From assembly GCA_024742415.1 (NCBI GenBank), contig JANSYN010000004.1, positions 124,001-188,000 of the forward strand: 64,000 nucleotides of DNA. The letters run 5' to 3'. Under the pieces are notes generated by a model that was not told where the DNA came from, did no database searches, and was given only the letters and a program-made list of their open reading frames with translations. Positions 49,768-59,592 of this stretch are shown here, piece by piece. Position 1 is the stretch's first letter. Every line of letters begins with the position of its first letter. This stretch comes from Gammaproteobacteria bacterium. Its GTDB lineage: Bacteria; Pseudomonadota; Gammaproteobacteria; Pseudomonadales; Halieaceae. The translations under genes and the position numbers were made by a program.

Positions 49768-52332
49768 TCAGGGGTCCAGTGATTTGAGGGTGTACAGCAG
49801 GTCCAGTGCCTGGCGCGGGCTCAGGTCGTCTATGTCCAGCGATTCCAGCAGGGTAACGGCCGGATGCGGCGCCGCGCCAAACAGATCGTTCTGTGCCCCT
49901 GCCAGGGGTAGAGGCGCGTCAGCAACTGTTGCTGGTTTGCGCTGTTCCAGCTGCGTCAGCTTTTCCTGTGCCGCCCGCAGTACAGTGCCTGGAATGCCCG
50001 CCAGCCTGGCGACCTGCAGGCCAAAGCTGCGATTGGCTGGCCCTTCCTGAATATTGTGCAGGAAGACAACATGATCCTGGTGCTCAGTTGCATCCAGATG
50101 CACATTGGCCATGGTAGGGCAGTCCTGCGGCAGGCTGGTCAGCTCAAAGTAGTGCGTGGCGAACAGGGTAAACGCGCGCACGCGCTGTGCCAGTTCCACG
50201 GCGGCGGCCCAGGCCAGGCTCAGCCCATCGAAGGTGCTGGTGCCACGCCCTACCTCATCCATCAATACCAGTGAGCGTGGCGTCGCGTTGTGCAGGATAT
50301 TCGCGGTTTCGGTCATTTCGACCATAAACGTTGAGCGCCCGGAGGCAAGATCATCCGAGGAGCCAATGCGCGTGAATATGCGGTCAATCGGCGCCATGCG
50401 TACGGCATCCGCAGGCACGCAGCTGCCGATATGCGCCAGCAGCGCGATGACGGCGTTTTGTCGCATATAGGTGGATTTGCCGCCCATGTTGGGGCCTGTA
50501 ATCAGTAACATCCTGCGATGGTTGTTGAGCAGGGTGTCATTGGCGATGAATGGCTCATCAAGCACCTGCTCCACGACAAGGTGGCGGCCTGCCACGACTT
50601 CAAATACTTCCTCCTCACAGAATTGCGGAGTGCACAGTCGCAGTGTTGCAGCGCGTTCGGCCAGCGTTGCCAGTACGTCGATTTCGGCGACCGCCGCCGC
50701 GCTGTCCTGCAGCGCTCCCAATTGCTCGTTCAGAGTCTCTATCAGTGCGTCATACAGGGCCTTCTCTCGCGCCAGTGCGCGACTCTTGCTCGACAACGCC
50801 TTGTCTTCAAATTCCTTGAGCTCGGGAGTGATAAAGCGCTCAGCGTTCTTCAGCGTCTGTCGCCGCACGTATTCGGCGGGCGCCTGACCCGACTGCGCCC
50901 GGCTGATCTCGATGTAGTAGCCGTGAACGCGGTTGTAGCCAACCTTGAGCGTGCTGATACCGGTCGCCTTGCGTTCGCGCTGTTCGATCTCAAGCAGGAA
51001 TTCGCCGGCGCCGGTACTTATCTGGCGCAGTTCGTCGAGCTCCGCGTCGTAGCCCTGAGCGATCACACCCCCTTCGCGAATAACGACCGGAGGGTTCTCG
51101 ACCAGCGCCCGATCCAGCAGCGCGCACAGCTCGGGATACTCCGCACATTGCTCTGCCAGTTGGGCAAGTAGTGGCGCGTCACAGTGCGCAATGTGCGTCC
51201 GCACCTGGGGCAGGGCGGCAAGCGAACTGAGCAGGCGGGTCAGATCCCTTGGGCGCGCCGAACGCAAGGCGACGCGCGTCAGTATGCGCTCCATATCGCC
51301 GACCGCCTTCAGGGCGCTACGCAGCGGTTCGTAGCTATAGTTGTCGCCCAGTGCCGCGACGGCGCGCTGGCGCTGGCGCAGTGCGCTGACGTCGGTCAGC
51401 GGACGGTGCAACCAGCGTCGTAACAGGCGGCTGCCCATTGCTGTGATGGTGCAATCCATTACCGCCAGCAGCGTATTGCTGTCACCACCGGTGAGGTTGA
51501 CGTCAATCTCCAGGTTGCGTCGGGTGGCTGCATCGAGAATGACAGCGTCATCGCGACGCTCTTGCCGCAGTTGCCGAATATGCGGCAGGTTGCCGCGCTG
51601 TGTTTCCCTGACGTACTGCAGCAGGCAGCCGGCCGCGCAGATTGCCAGTTCCAGATCGTCGCAGCCAAAGCCCTGCAGATCATGGGTTTGCAACTGCGCG
51701 TTCAGCGCCCTGCGCGCGCTGTCCAGGTCGAACTCCCAGGCGGGTTGTGACCGTGCACCGGCACGCTTGACGATGTCGGTATGTCCGATCTGCTCGTGGT
51801 AGAGGGTCTCGGCGGGGTTCAGGCGCTGCAATTCACCGCGCATGGCCTCTTCGCCGTCGACCTCCAGTAGCCGAAAGCGGCCACTGGACAGGTCAAGATA
51901 GGCGATACCGTAGCGCTGCTTCTGCTGGAATATCGCCAGTATCAGTTTCTCGACACGTTCCTCCAGCAGTGCTTCATCAGATAGCGTGCCAGGGGTGACG
52001 ACACGCACCACCTTGCGATCGACAGGGCCCTTGCTGGTGGCCGGATCGCCAATCTGTTCAGCGATGGCAACCGAGACGCCGGCTTTTACCAGCCGCGCAA
52101 GGTAACCCTCGGCCGCATGGTAAGGCACACCCGCCATGGGAATAGGTTCGCCCGCCGATTTGCCGCGCGCAGTGAGGGTGATGTCCAGCAACTGGGCCGC
52201 CTTTTTGGCATCGTCGAAAAACAGTTCGTAGAAATCTCCCATGCGATAAAACACCAGGTCGTCAGGGTGCCCGGCCTTGATCGCCAGGTACTGCTGCATC
52301 ATGGGAGTGTGCTGTTCGCTGAGTTTGGCCAA
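49768..52332 (-). CDS. mutS: DNA mismatch repair protein MutS
   Basis: Recognises mismatches and small loops. The 854-residue product has the mismatch-binding [16 protein letters not shown] with the Phe-x-Glu element near residue 37, and [16 protein letters not shown] at the N-terminus. Walker [14 protein letters not shown] is near 612, followed by [12 protein letters not shown] and ATHYFELT. The start is TTG 52332; no ATG lies between it and the conserved HTPMMQQY, and a short N-terminal extension matches family length (E. coli 853). Confidence 0.97.
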   Translation of the reverse strand: MAKLSEQHTPMMQQYLAIKAGHPDDLVFYRMGDFYELFFDDAKKAAQLLDITLTARGKSAGEPIPMAGVPYHAAEGYLARLVKAGVSVAIAEQIGDPATSKGPVDRKVVRVVTPGTLSDEALLEERVEKLILAIFQQKQRYGIAYLDLSSGRFRLLEVDGEEAMRGELQRLNPAETLYHEQIGHTDIVKRAGARSQPAWEFDLDSARRALNAQLQTHDLQGFGCDDLELAICAAGCLLQYVRETQRGNLPHIRQLRQERRDDAVILDAATRRNLEIDVNLTGGDSNTLLAVMDCTITAMGSRLLRRWLHRPLTDVSALRQRQRAVAALGDNYSYEPLRSALKAVGDMERILTRVALRSARPRDLTRLLSSLAALPQVRTHIAHCDAPLLAQLAEQCAEYPELCALLDRALVENPPVVIREGGVIAQGYDAELDELRQISTGAGEFLLEIEQRERKATGISTLKVGYNRVHGYYIEISRAQSGQAPAEYVRRQTLKNAERFITPELKEFEDKALSSKSRALAREKALYDALIETLNEQLGALQDSAAAVAEIDVLATLAERAATLRLCTPQFCEEEVFEVVAGRHLVVEQVLDEPFIANDTLLNNHRRMLLITGPNMGGKSTYMRQNAVIALLAHIGSCVPADAVRMAPIDRIFTRIGSSDDLASGRSTFMVEMTETANILHNATPRSLVLMDEVGRGTSTFDGLSLAWAAAVELAQRVRAFTLFATHYFELTSLPQDCPTMANVHLDATEHQDHVVFLHNIQEGPANRSFGLQVARLAGIPGTVLRAAQEKLTQLEQRKPATVADAPLPLAGAQNDLFGAAPHPAVTLLESLDIDDLSPRQALDLLYTLKSLDP

Positions 52333-52478
52333 GAATCTTATGCGTAGCTGGGAAGTGACAGGAGCGCGAATTGTACGCCATCAGGCGCACTTGCGCAGCC
52401 GTCGCTCCGAGTAGGCTGAAGTTCGCCCCTGTAGAGATTCACTCACTGCAAGCAGCGCTTACAGGAGGAGCGGGAGTC

Positions 52479-53810
52479 TCAGCTGCCTGGCGTGCCTGCC
52501 CTGACGGCGACTGCCACATGCAGCGGCGAGTCGTCTACTACAAAAAATTCGTCACCAAAGCGCAGCGATAATGTTGCACTTGCGGCGCTCTCGATGAGGT
52601 CTTTGGGCAGTTTCATCTCCAGTGACACGCTGGCATTGCCGCCAGGCTCTACAATCCCAATTCGTATCTGCTGGGCTGCAGGGGGGTGGACGAGTTGGGC
52701 GTCCTGATCACGTATTTCATAAACCACAAAGCAGGAGGGCAGGGCGTCAAAGTCCAGCCGGTATTTGCCGGTATTGATGATGATGGCGTTCACCAGCGCT
52801 TCCCCCTCGCTGTTGAACAGAAAAAACCCCTTGGTATAGATACTGACGAAGCGCGCAATCTCAGGCGCGCCTGTGAGAGGTACTTCCGGGTGCTCTTCTT
52901 CAAAGCTCTCTGCAAGCAATGCAGGCGGCTCGTAACCTCCCAGCCCAGCTTGTGCCGCCTGGTACAGTGCCAGATCGTCGCGATAGAAGGATTCGAGCAG
53001 GCCCACAAGGTCCGGTGCCATAAAATCCTCAGCGCTGAGTTGATCCGTTGTGTCGATGTCGCAAGGTAGCGTGTCTGCATAGCGTCCGTGTGTCGCGCTC
53101 TGGCCTGCCTTTGATGCTACGCTGGCATTGCGTTTGCCCAGCGTAATCCCCTTGCCGGTAATCGCCGATAGCCGGTTTGCCAGTTCATCCATTTGTTCCA
53201 TGGTGAAAATAGCGTCGTAGCGCGATACTCCACGCAGGTAAAGGGTTTGTGGTGCCCAGTGTGAGTCCAGTCTGTGCGGCTGCGATTGAACAAGATAGTG
53301 AACGAACTCGCGGAATGTAATGCCTCTATCCAGATCGGGTTTGGATTGGCAACGCGCCTGACGGATAGGATCGATAGTATGTACGGTGTTGGCCGCGTTA
53401 TGCCGGTTGACCAGAAACTTCTCGGTATAGGCACTGATGATCCTGCGCACCGGGTCGCGCACAACGGAAAACTTGAAGTACTCATCGCCATGGAGAATCG
53501 ATTCAACGGCTGCGCTGTCCTGGTCCTTCAGCTGCGCGCCGGTGATAAACACATCGGTGACCCGGTGCACACCGTGTTGCAGTATGAGATCCTCGTGCTC
53601 GAGTGCGGACAACTCCACCATCAGGGTCTTCAGTGACGTACAGCCGCATTTGGCAATCGGTGCGTAGAGCAGCTTTTCTTTGTTACACACAAAAAATGAC
53701 GCCGCCGGACGCGGGACTTTTGAAACCCTGCCCAAGGGCAGGTGCTCGGAGACGGCCTTGACCCACGGCTCATTGGTGTCGACATTCTGCCTGTTGCTGG
53801 ATAGCAGCAA
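52479..53810 (-). CDS. Sulfotransferase family protein with extra C-terminal domain
   Basis: A 443-residue protein. PIAKCGCTSLKTLM (51-64) is the 5'-phosphosulfate loop and VVRDPVRRIISAY (116-128) the 3'-phosphate site of the PAPS-binding sulfotransferase 2 family. These enzymes transfer sulfate to glycans or other acceptors. Residues after about 305 form a separate beta-rich domain (FVSIYTKGFFLFNSEGEALV, IRIGIVEPGGNASVSLEM) that looks like a carbohydrate-binding or Wzt-C-like module; this is uncertain. TTG 53810 has GGAGAG 7 bases upstream. The gene looks less GC-rich than its neighbours. Confidence 0.85.
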   Translation of the reverse strand: MLLSSNRQNVDTNEPWVKAVSEHLPLGRVSKVPRPAASFFVCNKEKLLYAPIAKCGCTSLKTLMVELSALEHEDLILQHGVHRVTDVFITGAQLKDQDSAAVESILHGDEYFKFSVVRDPVRRIISAYTEKFLVNRHNAANTVHTIDPIRQARCQSKPDLDRGITFREFVHYLVQSQPHRLDSHWAPQTLYLRGVSRYDAIFTMEQMDELANRLSAITGKGITLGKRNASVASKAGQSATHGRYADTLPCDIDTTDQLSAEDFMAPDLVGLLESFYRDDLALYQAAQAGLGGYEPPALLAESFEEEHPEVPLTGAPEIARFVSIYTKGFFLFNSEGEALVNAIIINTGKYRLDFDALPSCFVVYEIRDQDAQLVHPPAAQQIRIGIVEPGGNASVSLEMKLPKDLIESAASATLSLRFGDEFFVVDDSPLHVAVAVRAGTPGS

Positions 53811-53817
53811 GTTCGGG

Positions 53818-53823
53818 CTCTCC
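53818..53823 (-). promoter_or_regulatory. Ribosome binding site deciding the sulfotransferase TTG start
   Basis: GGAGAG on the minus strand, 7 bases before TTG 53810. No ATG or GTG with a comparable site lies between it and the conserved PAPS loop. Confidence 0.6.
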
Positions 53824-54225
53824 GTGTTAGGTGCCAGCAGTGGCGGTCAAGCACAGCCCCTGCGCCGGTTGTTGGTAACTCGCAAGACGATACGCGAGCC
53901 GACACCGAGTTTGAACCATTGGCGGCAGATTTACAGCCGCCTGATGAACCTACTGTGACAGACTGCTCATCTTGTTTCTGGCAGGCGCAGCTGTGTTGGC
54001 AGATACATTTGTTTCACCGGCCTGTTGTTTTGCCGGGCCGTGCCTGTGCGACGCCATACAGCCCTGCTGTTCCATGGTACGGGTGTTCCAGAGCTCTGGC
54101 GTTGCAGGTTCATGTTTTTCCGGAACGATGGTGTTTCAGAGTCATGCTTTTCCGGGGCCTCGGCCGCCCGGAACCACGGCCCAACGTGAACCCGGGAGGT
54201 CGACAGATAGTGGCGCAGCGCGAAC

Positions 54226-54249
54226 GGCAACGTAGTTGGCAACGTAGTT
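54226..54249. repeat. Perfect 12-bp tandem duplication
   Basis: GGCAACGTAGTT occurs twice without spacing in the spacer just beyond the SDR 3' end. Confidence 0.9.
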
Positions 54250-54283
54250 GCGTGGCATTGTGGTCATGCGCTGGCGGTGGGCT

Positions 54284-55093
54284 TCAGCCGGGCAGGTCAG
54301 GCAGCGGCAGCTTGTACAGGTGCGCCGCTCCGGCGCTCATCAGGGCGACTGACTGGCGGCGGTTCTCGGCGCGCATTATTGCGGCGGCAGCGCGATTGTT
54401 ATCGCCCGCCACGTGCACCGGCCCGTGGCGTAGTTGCGCCAGGCCTTCTCGCGCCACCTGGTCGGCGCTCATGGCGCTGTTCTGGCTAAAGTCGACGCCG
54501 GAGTCGCGCATGGCTGGTGTGTCAGTGGCACCGGCGATCAGGCCCAGCACATCCACCCCGTGTGGCAGTAATTCTGCCCAGAGGCCCTCGGCCAGCACGA
54601 TATCAAAGGCTTTGGTCGCCGCGTAGCTTGCCACGTAGGCACCGCCGGTCAGCCCGCTCATTGAACTCACCAGCAGGATGCCTCCGCTGCCGCGCTGGCG
54701 CATGCGTGGGCCGAGCAATTGCGTCAGTACGACAGGCCCGGTGCAATTGAGCGCAATCAGCTTTTCTTTGGCGGCCAGCGGAGTATCGAGGAACTCGCAG
54801 GCGCCATGAACGGCACCGGCGTTGTAGATCAGTAGCCCCACGTCCAGGGCGTGGACAAGTTCACTGACCTGTGCCGCCAGCGTTGGTTCGGTCAAGTCAA
54901 TGGCGAGCGTGCGGACTTCTATCGGGTAGTTTTCCGATAGGGATTGGCGGGCCTGTGCCAGTGGCTCCTCGCGGCGGGCAAGCAGCACCAGGTTGAGTCC
55001 TGCCGCAGCAAGCTGCTGTGCGAACGCCAGGCCAATCCCTTGCGATCCTCCGGCGATCAGCGCCCAGGGCCCGTAGCGTGACGATAAATCCAT
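54284..55093 (-). CDS. SDR family NAD(P)-dependent oxidoreductase
   Basis: A 269-residue short-chain dehydrogenase. ALIAGGSQGIGLAFA (cofactor loop, near 11-25) with LLARRE after strand two suggests NADPH use. YNAG replaces NNAG. SSMSGLTGG and YAATK supply Ser, Tyr and Lys. The layout resembles the DltE/very-long-chain ketoacyl reductase group. The frame is open to 55381, but ATG 55093 has GGTGA upstream and begins the cofactor domain at once. It is divergent from the reductase-like gene at 55215. Confidence 0.9.
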   Translation of the reverse strand: MDLSSRYGPWALIAGGSQGIGLAFAQQLAAAGLNLVLLARREEPLAQARQSLSENYPIEVRTLAIDLTEPTLAAQVSELVHALDVGLLIYNAGAVHGACEFLDTPLAAKEKLIALNCTGPVVLTQLLGPRMRQRGSGGILLVSSMSGLTGGAYVASYAATKAFDIVLAEGLWAELLPHGVDVLGLIAGATDTPAMRDSGVDFSQNSAMSADQVAREGLAQLRHGPVHVAGDNNRAAAAIMRAENRRQSVALMSAGAAHLYKLPLPDLPG

Positions 55094-55214
55094 GCTCACC
55101 TGGTCTGTGCTCCCCAAATTGTCCGGTGCGGTGCAAAATAGCGCCTTGGAGGTGATCTTAAAGCGACTGCTGCTGGTATATACTCGGTGCACAATAACAA
55201 GAGGTAAAACGTCT

Positions 55215-56288
55215 ATGCCACTGAAAATTGCTGTCTGGGGGACGGGCAACGTCGGTCGTCCCGCCATAAGAGCCGTGAACTCGCATGCTGACCTGGAGCT
55301 ATGCGCAGTCATCGTGTCCAACCCCGACAAGGTCGGTAAAGACGCCGGTGCCCTTGCGGGGCTGCCTGATCTGGGCATCACGGCAACCGATGACGCCGCC
55401 GCCGTGATTGCGTCCAGGCCGGATGCGGTCGTCTATACCGCCACCGCGGACATCCGCCCCGAAGAGGCGATGGCAGATTTACTGGGCTGTCTGCAGGCCG
55501 GCGTCAACGTCGTTTCCACTGCGTTCTATACTTACCTGGACCCGCGCTCCGCACCCGCTGAAGCCCTGGAGCCGATCAACGCCGCATGCGAAAGCAGCGG
55601 GGCCTCGTTGTTTGTTTCAGGCATCGATCCCGGCTGGGTGATGGACATGCTGCCAGTAATTGCCAGCGGTGCGGTCTCGGGGATTACCGAGATACGCACG
55701 CGCGAAATTTTCAACTATGCCCTGTATGACCAGCCCCATGTGGTGCGCGAGGTCATCGGTTTTGGCGGGTCCATGGATGAACTCCCCCTGATGTTGCACG
55801 ACTTTGCCATAGAGATGGTTTGGGCGCCGATGTTGCGCATTATCGGTGATGCCATGGGCAAGCCGGTGGAGAAAGTCGAAGTGCAAGTCGAGCGGTTACC
55901 CTTGCAGCGCACCATCGAAGTGCCGGGCATGGGCACGTTTGAACAGGGCACTCAGGGGGCGTTTCGCTTTGAGGTGCGCGGCTTGCACGCCGGTAAGGCA
56001 CTGTACGTCCTGGAGCATGTGACGCGCATCGATGACGCGTGCGCCCCCGACTGGCCCTATCCGGCCGAGGGCAGGGGGTGTCACCAGGTATTGATCAGCG
56101 GCGACCCGGACCTGCACATGAGCGTACATGCGCAGGATCACCACGAGCCTGGCGCGGCAGGTGGCGGTAATGCCAGTGCGGCCAACTGGGTGGTGAATGC
56201 CCTGCCTTCGGTGTGTGCGGCGCGCCCGGGTGTGGTGACAGTGCTGGATTTACCACGCATTAGCGGTGCGGCGCAGCTGGCAGTGTAG
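55215..56288 (+). CDS. Dihydrodipicolinate-reductase-like NAD(P) protein
   Basis: A 357-residue protein with a Rossmann start (IAVWGTGNVGRPAIRAV, residues 5-21) and ASRPDAVVYTATADIRPEEA. It resembles 2,4-diaminopentanoate dehydrogenase and related DapB-like proteins, which are widespread in steroid- and terpene-degrading bacteria but mostly uncharacterised. A His-rich C-terminal stretch (HMSVHAQDHHEP) is present. AGAGGT precedes ATG 55215. TATACT at 55179-55184 could be its -10 box; no good -35 was found. Confidence 0.85.
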   Translation: MPLKIAVWGTGNVGRPAIRAVNSHADLELCAVIVSNPDKVGKDAGALAGLPDLGITATDDAAAVIASRPDAVVYTATADIRPEEAMADLLGCLQAGVNVVSTAFYTYLDPRSAPAEALEPINAACESSGASLFVSGIDPGWVMDMLPVIASGAVSGITEIRTREIFNYALYDQPHVVREVIGFGGSMDELPLMLHDFAIEMVWAPMLRIIGDAMGKPVEKVEVQVERLPLQRTIEVPGMGTFEQGTQGAFRFEVRGLHAGKALYVLEHVTRIDDACAPDWPYPAEGRGCHQVLISGDPDLHMSVHAQDHHEPGAAGGGNASAANWVVNALPSVCAARPGVVTVLDLPRISGAAQLAV

Positions 56289-56302
56289 TGGCCAGCCAGG
56301 CC

Positions 56303-56330
56303 GGGCCACCCTGGCCGGGCCACCCTGGCC
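56303..56330. repeat. Perfect 14-bp tandem duplication
   Basis: GGGCCACCCTGGCC occurs twice in succession, preceded and followed by related partial copies (CCAGGCC and GGACCAGC), in the 89-base gap after the reductase-like gene. Each unit is itself nearly palindromic. Confidence 0.9.
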
Positions 56331-56377
56331 GGACCAGCAAACCGGGAATGCAGCCGATTGACGAGTAAAAAGGTGCG

Positions 56378-57094
56378 ATGATGAGCGAAGATACCCCCAA
56401 AGACGCCACGGCCACAGAAGCTACTGCGCAGCCGCAGGACGCGGCTGACGCCGCAGCAGGCCAGCAGGCAGAAGCAGGCCCGCAAACCATGGATGATGCC
56501 TTTGCATCACTGTCGCCAGACAGGCAGAACAGCTTCCGCCTGTTGCGCATTGTCGGTGCGCACCTGTTGGCCTGGCTTGCCGTCATGGGATTGTTTGCGG
56601 CTGCCGATAGCTGGCGCATGTTGACTGATATCAGCCTGGCCAGTCTGCTGGCTATCGCTGCCGGTGCATTGGCGGGCGTGACGACCACGACGCTGATCCA
56701 CGAGTGGGGTCACTTCTTCGGTGCGCAGCGCTCCGGCGGCCAGTTCACCATTCCCCGCAAGGTCGGTGTGTTTGTCTACGATTGGGATTTTAAGCGCAAC
56801 AGTGTGGATCAGTTCATGACCATGAGTAAGGCAGGGACGATTGGCGGCGCTGTGTCGCTGGCCCTTATCTGGCTGCTGCTGCCGCCCGAGACGCTGGCGC
56901 GCGCCGCGGTATTCGCTGGCGGCGTCGCCGGTTTCGCGTTTGCCGCAAGGATCGAATGGCCGGTACTGCGCGCGGTGCGTGATGGTGCAGACCCGCTGCA
57001 GGAGCTGTCCAGGATCAATGAGTATGTGCTGCGCCAGAGCGTGATCGTGGCGACGCTTGCCGGCCTGGCGGCGCTTTGGGTGGTTGCGCCATAA
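56378..57094 (+). CDS. Membrane protein with HExxH motif (M50-like candidate)
   Basis: A 238-residue protein. Residues 1-45 are acidic, Ala/Gln-rich and probably disordered. Hydrophobic segments lie at about 58-76, 86-107, 152-168, 173-192 and 218-236. The motif LIHEWGHFFGAQRSGG (106-121) puts HEWGH at 108-112 at the end of the second helix, as in site-2-protease-type M50 enzymes. No NPDG-type second metal motif was recognised, so peptidase activity is not established. AAGGTG precedes the tandem ATG codons at 56378 and 56381. Confidence 0.75.
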   Translation: MMSEDTPKDATATEATAQPQDAADAAAGQQAEAGPQTMDDAFASLSPDRQNSFRLLRIVGAHLLAWLAVMGLFAAADSWRMLTDISLASLLAIAAGALAGVTTTTLIHEWGHFFGAQRSGGQFTIPRKVGVFVYDWDFKRNSVDQFMTMSKAGTIGGAVSLALIWLLLPPETLARAAVFAGGVAGFAFAARIEWPVLRAVRDGADPLQELSRINEYVLRQSVIVATLAGLAALWVVAP

Positions 57095-57268
57095 TGCCCA
57101 AATGTCGACAGTCGCGTGAATGTTGAATGTGTGACGTGTAGATTGACAGTCAAGGCAGTGCAGTGCAGCGCGCACATTCCACCTGCCAGCGCCGCAGCGG
57201 CGGGGCAGGGAGCGCGCGCTTTTTTCAGTGAGTTAACCGGGTAACCATCAACGCAAGGGAGAACCACC

Positions 57269-58027
57269 ATGATCAATCGCTGGCCTGTTGCATCTATCAC
57301 CACACTCGTTAACGCGCTGGGTATGGTGGCACTGGTGTCCACCCTGATGGTGCTTACCCTGTCGCCGGCGTATGCCAACAATGCAGAGCAACAGCCGGTC
57401 ATCTCGGTCAACGGCGAGGGTGTCAGTACCATGGCGCCAGACATGGCCGTGCTCACATTGACAGTCATGCGCGAGGCCCCCACGGCGCGGGCCGCGCTCA
57501 CGGCCAGTTCCCGGGCGATGAGCGAAGTGATCGCGGCGATGAAGTCCTCCGGCGTTGCCTCCCGGGATCTGCAAACCTCAGGCTTATCCATCCAGCCACA
57601 GTACGTTTATCCCAAACGCAACGACCAGGGCGAGACGCGCAAACTCACGGGCTACACTGTGCGCAACACACTCACTGTGCGCGTGCGCGATATGGATAAC
57701 GTGGGTACGGTGCTGGATCAATCGGTCTCACTGGGTGTCAACGAGGGCGGTAGCATCGCCTTCACCAATGACGATCCGTCAGACGCGCTGCAGCAGGCAC
57801 GCAAGAGTGCGGTTGTGATCGCACGTGAAAAGGCCCAGACGCTGGCCAGCGCCGCCGGCGTGCGACTGGGCAAGGTGCTGACGATTACAGAGCAGTCTTT
57901 CTCGCGCGGACCCTCCCCCTATGTGGCGCGTATGGCCGTAATGGATGCCGCCGAGAGCGTCCCTGTGGAGGCGGGTGAGAACAGTTACCGCGTAAACGTG
58001 CAGATGACCTTTGCGATAGAGCAGTAA
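57269..58027 (+). CDS. SIMPL domain (DUF541) periplasmic protein
   Basis: A 252-residue exported protein. A long signal peptide (about 1-36, ending AYANN) precedes a SIMPL domain: ISVNGEGVSTMAPDMAVL, TSGLSIQPQYVYP, GYTVRNTLTVRVRDMDNVG and SAVVIAREKAQTLASAAGVRLG. The E. coli relative YggE is linked to oxidative stress; the biochemical role is unknown. AAGGGAG precedes the ATG. Confidence 0.92.
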   Translation: MINRWPVASITTLVNALGMVALVSTLMVLTLSPAYANNAEQQPVISVNGEGVSTMAPDMAVLTLTVMREAPTARAALTASSRAMSEVIAAMKSSGVASRDLQTSGLSIQPQYVYPKRNDQGETRKLTGYTVRNTLTVRVRDMDNVGTVLDQSVSLGVNEGGSIAFTNDDPSDALQQARKSAVVIAREKAQTLASAAGVRLGKVLTITEQSFSRGPSPYVARMAVMDAAESVPVEAGENSYRVNVQMTFAIEQ

Positions 58028-58119
58028 GCTTGCCTGATACCCATACGCCGGTGGGTAGGTCGGCACGCTGTTCTGCCGGTTGTTCCCCTGTTTGCGATCA
58101 GCGGCTGTAGCAGGCGACG

Positions 58120-59592
58120 ATGGGTGTAGAAATAGACAGAACCACGTTCTCTGATGAAGACTACCGCCGCTTTGGCACGGCCCTCGAGAACAACCTGCAC
58201 ACCTTGCAGAGCCTTCTGCACGCGCCGGGGTTTGGTCGTGGCGCGGCATCGCTGGGTGCTGAGCTGGAGATGTATATCATTGACCAGCAGGGTAGGCCGC
58301 TGCACGCCAACCAGGAAATCGCCGCGGCCGCGCAGGATCCGCAGCTCACCCTGGAGCTCAACCGCTACAACCTGGAATACAATCTGAGCCCCTACCTGAT
58401 CAGTGAACGCGCCTTTATCGCAACAGAGCGCGAGATCGAAGCAAAACTGGCCAGTGTGCGCGCCGTGGCCCGCAAGTTCGGTGGGCGTATCGTGCCCATT
58501 GGCATTTTGCCGACGCTGCTACAGTCTGATTTTGGCCCGCACTGCATCACCGATCGCAAACGTTTTCACGCCCTGGTGCAGCAGTTGCTGGCCCGGCGCG
58601 GCGGTAATTTCAGTATCGATATCAACGGTGAGTCACCCTTGCAGCTGGAGATGTCTGACATCACGCTGGAAGGTGCCAATACGTCGTTTCAGATCCACTA
58701 CCGTGTGGCGGTGGAGGACTTCGCCCAGATGTTCAATGCGATACAGCTGGTGACGCCACTGGTGCTGGCGCTGGGTGCCAATTCACCCACACTGTTTGGC
58801 CATCGATTGTGGCATGAAACGCGCATTCCCCTGTTCAAGCAAGCCATCGACACGCGCACGATTCATCGCTACTCGTGGAACCAGCCGCCGCGTGTGAGCT
58901 TCGGGCAGGGCTGGGTGCGGGAGGGCGCGGCGGAACTCTTCGCTGAGGTCGTGCGGCTTTATCCGCCGCTATTGCCCGTGTGTGCGCCACCGGCGCAGGG
59001 TGAGGGTGGTGGCGCTCCAGCACTGGCGGAACTGCGCCTGCACCAGAGTACCGTATGGTTGTGGAACCGACCGATCTATGACGATGCTGATGGCGGCCAC
59101 CTGCGCATTGAGATGCGCGCCCTGCCGGCCGGCCCGACGTCGATCGATATGGTGGCCAATGCCGCGTTGCTGATTGGCCTGGCCCAGGGCATGCGGCCGG
59201 AACTTGATCAGCTTCTGCCCGCGTTACCGTTTGCGATCGCCGAGTACAATTTTTATCGCGCGGCCCAGGCCGGTCTTGAAGCGCGGCTGGTCTGGCCCTG
59301 TGCTGGCCAGCCGGGGTTTCACGAGCGTCCGGTACTCGACATAGTGCGCGATCTGCTGCCGACCGCCGAGCGAGGACTCGACGCCATCGGCGTGACCGCG
59401 AGCGAGGCACAGCGGTATCTGGATGTTATTCGCGCGCGTATTCAGCGGGCGCAGAATGGCGCCACCTGGCAGCGCGCTGCGCTTGCGGCACTGGAGCGCA
59501 ACCAGCCGCAGGAAGTCGCCCAGCGCGAAATGCTCGAAGCGTTCTATGCCCACAGCCTGACCAACCAGCCTGTGGCGGAATGGCCCCTGTGA
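58120..59592 (+). CDS. GCS2-family glutamate-cysteine ligase-like protein
   Basis: A 490-residue ATP-dependent carboxylate-amine ligase-like protein. SLGAELEMYIID (near 45) and LELNRYNLEYNLSPYL (near 77) carry the Glu and Asn positions that bind Mg-ATP and the amino substrate. LRIEMRALPAGPT (near 330) is the later active-site strand. The acceptor cannot be inferred: members include gamma-glutamylcysteine synthases and YbdK-type ligases. The 3' end overlaps the next gene by 13 bases, suggesting coupled synthesis and hydrolysis of the same amide-type product. Confidence 0.85.
   Translation: MGVEIDRTTFSDEDYRRFGTALENNLHTLQSLLHAPGFGRGAASLGAELEMYIIDQQGRPLHANQEIAAAAQDPQLTLELNRYNLEYNLSPYLISERAFIATEREIEAKLASVRAVARKFGGRIVPIGILPTLLQSDFGPHCITDRKRFHALVQQLLARRGGNFSIDINGESPLQLEMSDITLEGANTSFQIHYRVAVEDFAQMFNAIQLVTPLVLALGANSPTLFGHRLWHETRIPLFKQAIDTRTIHRYSWNQPPRVSFGQGWVREGAAELFAEVVRLYPPLLPVCAPPAQGEGGGAPALAELRLHQSTVWLWNRPIYDDADGGHLRIEMRALPAGPTSIDMVANAALLIGLAQGMRPELDQLLPALPFAIAEYNFYRAAQAGLEARLVWPCAGQPGFHERPVLDIVRDLLPTAERGLDAIGVTASEAQRYLDVIRARIQRAQNGATWQRAALAALERNQPQEVAQREMLEAFYAHSLTNQPVAEWPL

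Larger units (their letters stand above)
53811..54283. other. Long intergenic region upstream of the sulfotransferase
   Basis: 473 bases without a supported gene, visibly richer in A/T than the flanks. It contains the 12-base duplication at 54226-54249. An imperfect duplication around 54085-54155 brings GTTCCAGAG / GTTTCAGAG and CATGTTTTTCCGG / CATGCTTTTCCGG into similar order. Open frames here lack conserved features. The promoter of the sulfotransferase is probably in this region. Confidence 0.6.

Noticed and set aside
53919-54626. 235-residue plus-strand frame in the spacer beyond the sulfotransferase
   Set aside because: Its second half runs antisense to the SDR coding region, composition is irregular, and no domain pattern was seen.
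55146-55184. Possible -35/-10 promoter (TTGGAG and TATACT) before the reductase-like gene
   Set aside because: The hexamers are 27 bases apart, too far for a sigma-70 promoter, so only the TATACT is mentioned as a weak candidate.
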